From Actinomycetota bacterium (lineage in GTDB: Bacteria; Actinomycetota; Actinomycetes; Actinomycetales; Microbacteriaceae), in NCBI GenBank assembly GCA_009703635.1, contig WLFS01000013.1:1-8715 (forward strand): a stretch of DNA of 8,715 nucleotides, in the 5' to 3' direction. The notes beneath the pieces are model-generated. The model worked only from the letters and a program-made list of their open reading frames with translations, did not search any database and was not told the DNA's origin. Position 1 is the stretch's first letter, and each line of letters starts with the position of its first letter. The position numbers were made by a program, and so were the translations under genes. Shown here in pieces: positions 6,500 to 8,715 of this stretch.

Positions 6500-7738
6500 T
6501 TGACCAAGCTAGAACCCGAGCAAAGCTCACTCAGTCGCAAGAACAGCTACAACAATCAGTTCTTGTTTGACCCTCCGGTTGCTCTTACGCCTGCCAAGGC
6601 AAAGAAGAAGCGAGTCCGCGAAAAGCGCCTGACCTTCTTTACCGCCACCTCTGTTGCAGTTTTGGGAGCAATCATTGGTGCCACGGTTGGTTCCGGTGCA
6701 GGTGTGGTTGCCTTCAATTACCTATCTAGACCAGCTGCGATTGTTGTCAACGATCTAGAGAACGTCAACTGGGTGACAGCTGCCTCTGCAACTGCAGCTC
6801 CAGCTGTCGTAACTATTCGCGTAGCCGGTGACTCTCAAGGCGGCAACGGTTCTGGGGTTGTGCTTTCAGCCGATGGATATATTCTGACAAACGCCCATGT
6901 GGTTAGCATCAATGGAACCACTGAGAACGTCCGGTTATCCGTTAGAACCAGCGATGGCGGTGTCTTCTCGGCAAAACTAGTCGGTGCTGATCCAACTAAC
7001 GATCTGGCAGTTGTGAAGATTGAACCCACCAAGCCATTGACTCCAATTGTTTTTGCAAACTCCTCAATGGTGAATGTTGGCGATCAGGTGGTTGCCATTG
7101 GTGCACCACTTGGACTTGAGGCAACAGTGACTCGCGGAATCGTTTCTGCATTGAACCGAACCATTCAGGTTGCTTCCTCTGAATCACCAGATCAGAGCAG
7201 TCTTGAGTTCTGGTCGGGAGATGCTGGAAGACCTATCAACCTAAGTGTTATACAGACCGATGCAGCCATCAATCCTGGAAACTCCGGCGGTGCTTTGGTA
7301 AATGACAAAGGTGAGCTCATAGGCGTGAATGTTGCAATTGCCAACGCTGGCTCTTTTGGCCAGGCAGGAAACATTGGAGTGGGGTTTGCAATTCCGGCGA
7401 ACGTCGCACAGCGTATCGCCAACGAAATCATGACTACCGGAGAGGTCAGCCACGGCCTTCTCGGAGCTTTGGTTTCGGATTCGATGTCATCTGAGGATGG
7501 TGCTGGATTTTCGATTGGAGTGACAGTTGTTGAGTTAACTCCAGGGGGAGCAGCTGAAGAAGCGGGAATTTTGGCGGGTGACGTAATTACAACCATGAAC
7601 GGAAAACCTGTGACAACGGCCAGTGAGCTAACGGCTGCCGTAAGGCAAGAGCCAGCCGGAGCCAAGGTTAAGATCGAATTGATTAGAAACGATGTCAAAA
7701 TGACATTTGATGTTGTTTTGCAAGAAGCTAATGAATAA
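6500..7738 (+). CDS. Membrane-anchored HtrA/DegP-like trypsin-fold serine protease with PDZ domain
   Basis: The 412-residue protein has a cytosolic basic N-terminus (1-43), one membrane helix (about 44-75), a trypsin-like domain (about 90-310) and one C-terminal PDZ domain (about 318-408). The full catalytic triad is visible: His133 in TNAHVV, Asp168 in PTNDLAVVKI and Ser262 in NPGNSGGAL. Family knowledge places such proteases outside the membrane, degrading or refolding damaged exported proteins under envelope stress. Length and domain order are typical of actinobacterial PepD/HtrA homologues. The start is TTG 6500, supported by GAAAGG (6485-6490) nine bases upstream and by the position of the basic tail and membrane helix; no better in-frame start exists before the helix. 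A nested inverted repeat directly upstream may regulate it. The DUF3039 gene follows 9 nt after its stop and is likely co-transcribed. Function is confident; the exact orthologue (degP, degQ or pepD) is not. Confidence 0.94.
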   Translation: MTKLEPEQSSLSRKNSYNNQFLFDPPVALTPAKAKKKRVREKRLTFFTATSVAVLGAIIGATVGSGAGVVAFNYLSRPAAIVVNDLENVNWVTAASATAAPAVVTIRVAGDSQGGNGSGVVLSADGYILTNAHVVSINGTTENVRLSVRTSDGGVFSAKLVGADPTNDLAVVKIEPTKPLTPIVFANSSMVNVGDQVVAIGAPLGLEATVTRGIVSALNRTIQVASSESPDQSSLEFWSGDAGRPINLSVIQTDAAINPGNSGGALVNDKGELIGVNVAIANAGSFGQAGNIGVGFAIPANVAQRIANEIMTTGEVSHGLLGALVSDSMSSEDGAGFSIGVTVVELTPGGAAEEAGILAGDVITTMNGKPVTTASELTAAVRQEPAGAKVKIELIRNDVKMTFDVVLQEANE

Positions 7739-7747
7739 ACACCGGAA

Positions 7748-8023
7748 GTGACCTCTTTGAATCAGATCGCACCATCCGAAACCAGCGAGTTTGGTACCGA
7801 CACGACTTCGGCCCCAAGGCTAGTTGAGCCAGGCGATCATGACCGTTTTTCTCACTACGTGAAAAAGGAAAAAATCGTTGAGTCGGCCGTCATGGGCACA
7901 CCGGTTATTGCGCTTTGCGGAAAAGTTTGGGTGCCGGGTCGAGATCCAAAGAACTTTCCAATTTGTCCAGCCTGCAAGGAAATACACTCCAAGCTAAAGC
8001 CTGGCGATGAGGACAAGAGCTAA
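7748..8023 (+). CDS. DUF3039 family small protein with a Cys-rich putative metal site
   Basis: This 91-residue protein matches what I recall of DUF3039, a short actinobacterial family of unknown function. The conserved core starts near residue 27 with EPGDHDRFSHYVKKEKI. It continues through ALCGKVW (Cys57), then PGRDPKNFPICPACKEIH with Cys73 and Cys76. The three cysteines plus a nearby His (for example His80) could bind zinc, which is inference. The first 25 residues are acidic, polar and probably disordered. The start is uncertain. GTG 7748 is listed, but TTG 7757 (88 residues) has a better-placed ribosome site: GGAAGTGA at 7744-7751 is one base from the ideal GGAGGTGA, with a 5-nt gap. The gene follows htrA by 9 nt and its TAA overlaps the stop codon of the convergent nicotinate phosphoribosyltransferase gene. 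Confidence 0.87.
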   Translation: MTSLNQIAPSETSEFGTDTTSAPRLVEPGDHDRFSHYVKKEKIVESAVMGTPVIALCGKVWVPGRDPKNFPICPACKEIHSKLKPGDEDKS

Positions 8024-8715
8024 ACGAATTTAGTTGGGATCGCAGGCTCACCTTTAGTTAGTCGATGTGCACTTGCGGGAAGTTCCGCTTTCACCTGTGC
8101 ATGATGAGCCCTTGCTGCATCAACACCAGATTTTCCAAGCAGCCCTGTTTGGATCTCACCTTGAATAACAAGATCGACTAAAAGCTGCCTTTGTCCTGCA
8201 GCCAAATCTTCCTGGGCTGTCGAAACAACTTCAGCAGTTGCGATCTGGTTCTCATGAGCGCGAGCCGCATGCTTTTTCCCACCGAGGTTGGTCTTTTTAG
8301 CTGACTGCTTAGAAACCGCGTGCCATTCACCTGATTCGTTTTGGAACGCCACCATTTTGTATACAAACCCGGCAGCCGGAACCCCAGAACCTGTGACTAC
8401 GGAAGTGCCAACACCGTAGGTGTCAACCGGTGCCGCCGCCAGCGAAGCGATGGCAAATTCATCAAGGTCATTAGTCACGGTGATCTTGGTCTCGTTTGCT
8501 CCTAGTTTGTCTAGTAAGCGTCGAGCTTTGGCTACCTCGATTGGTAAATCTCCGGAATCAATGCGAACACCGCCGAGTTTTGTCCCTGCCACGCTGATGG
8601 CATTTTCAATTCCTGCTTAGATGTTGTAGGTATCAACTAGGAAAGTAGTGTTTGCCCCAAAAGAATCCAGTTGAGCGCTGAAAGCTTGTTTCTCACTGTC
8701 GTGCAGCAAAGTAAA
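8020..8715 (-). pseudogene. pncB: Nicotinate phosphoribosyltransferase, C-terminal part, with in-frame TAA
   Basis: Read on the minus strand, the frame enters from the right edge with FTLLHDSEKQAF and continues to FLVDTYNI. It then meets TAA (complement of 8617-8619) and resumes in the same frame with AGIENAISVAGTKLGGVRID through to a TAG at 8020-8022. Conserved family motifs flank the stop: LVDTY upstream, RIDSGDL and YGVGTSVVTGSG downstream. The enzyme makes nicotinate mononucleotide from nicotinate and PRPP in NAD salvage (Preiss-Handler route). About 230 codons are visible; the N-terminal half lies outside the window. The 198 residues after the stop keep good family similarity with no other lesion, so the change is recent, a sequencing error or, less likely, a readthrough site. 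An ATG at 8592 could start a 190-residue fragment, but this would lack the N-terminal domain. Family identity is confident; pseudogene status depends on confirming the TAA. Confidence 0.82.

Noticed and set aside
6304..6570. 88-codon plus-strand frame bridging the PKD-like gene and htrA
   Set aside because: It overlaps the ends of two well-supported genes in another frame and shows no domain or ribosome site.
7192..7698. 168-codon minus-strand open frame inside htrA
   Set aside because: It lies entirely opposite the protease and PDZ coding sequence, with low-complexity Ser/Pro/Ala content and no family signature.
8617..8619. Programmed readthrough or recoding at the NAPRT TAA
   Set aside because: No selenocysteine-type UGA, no known readthrough context and no obvious downstream stem-loop is seen. 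Recent mutation or sequencing error is simpler, so readthrough is kept only as a remote alternative.
8420..8620. 66-codon plus-strand frame over the NAPRT premature stop
   Set aside because: It is a shadow of the NAPRT gene. Its stop (TAG, 8618-8620) merely overlaps the TTA that reads as TAA on the other strand.

Overview
The window looks like a chromosomal stretch of an actinobacterium, most likely a member of Microbacteriaceae with moderate GC, such as the freshwater Luna/Rhodoluna/Aquiluna type. This placement is inferred from gene content: a DUF2342 zincin, a YlbL-type PDZ/Lon protein followed by UPF0182, DUF3039 beside nicotinate phosphoribosyltransferase, and GTG/TTG starts. I see no mobile element, CRISPR array, integrase or prophage. 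It reads as an ordinary core-genome region with a few local oddities.

Layout: (1) 1-1070, minus strand, a DUF2342 zincin-like metalloprotease truncated by the window edge. (2) A 167-bp divergent spacer. (3) 1238-5214, plus strand, a two-gene unit: a membrane-anchored PDZ plus Lon-type Ser/Lys protease, then a UPF0182 membrane protein of 956 aa. (4) 5219-5370, an initiator tRNA (fMet) with its own candidate promoter and a strong intrinsic terminator. (5) 5424-6404, an exported Cys- and Pro/Lys-rich protein ending in a PKD-like domain. (6) A 95-bp spacer carrying a nested inverted repeat. (7) 6500-8023, a membrane-anchored HtrA/DegP-like serine protease followed 9 nt later by a small DUF3039 protein. 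(8) 8020-8715, minus strand, the C-terminal part of nicotinate phosphoribosyltransferase, interrupted by an in-frame TAA.

Common theme: most plus-strand proteins act at or outside the membrane. Two are membrane-tethered PDZ proteases (Lon-type and trypsin-type), one is a large UPF0182 membrane protein with an external domain, and one is an exported PKD-like protein. This suggests envelope protein quality control, but only the operon spacing supports a link between specific genes. The most notable observation is the premature stop in an otherwise well-preserved NAPRT gene. The second is the nested palindrome in front of htrA. I did not find a convincing undescribed multi-gene system.
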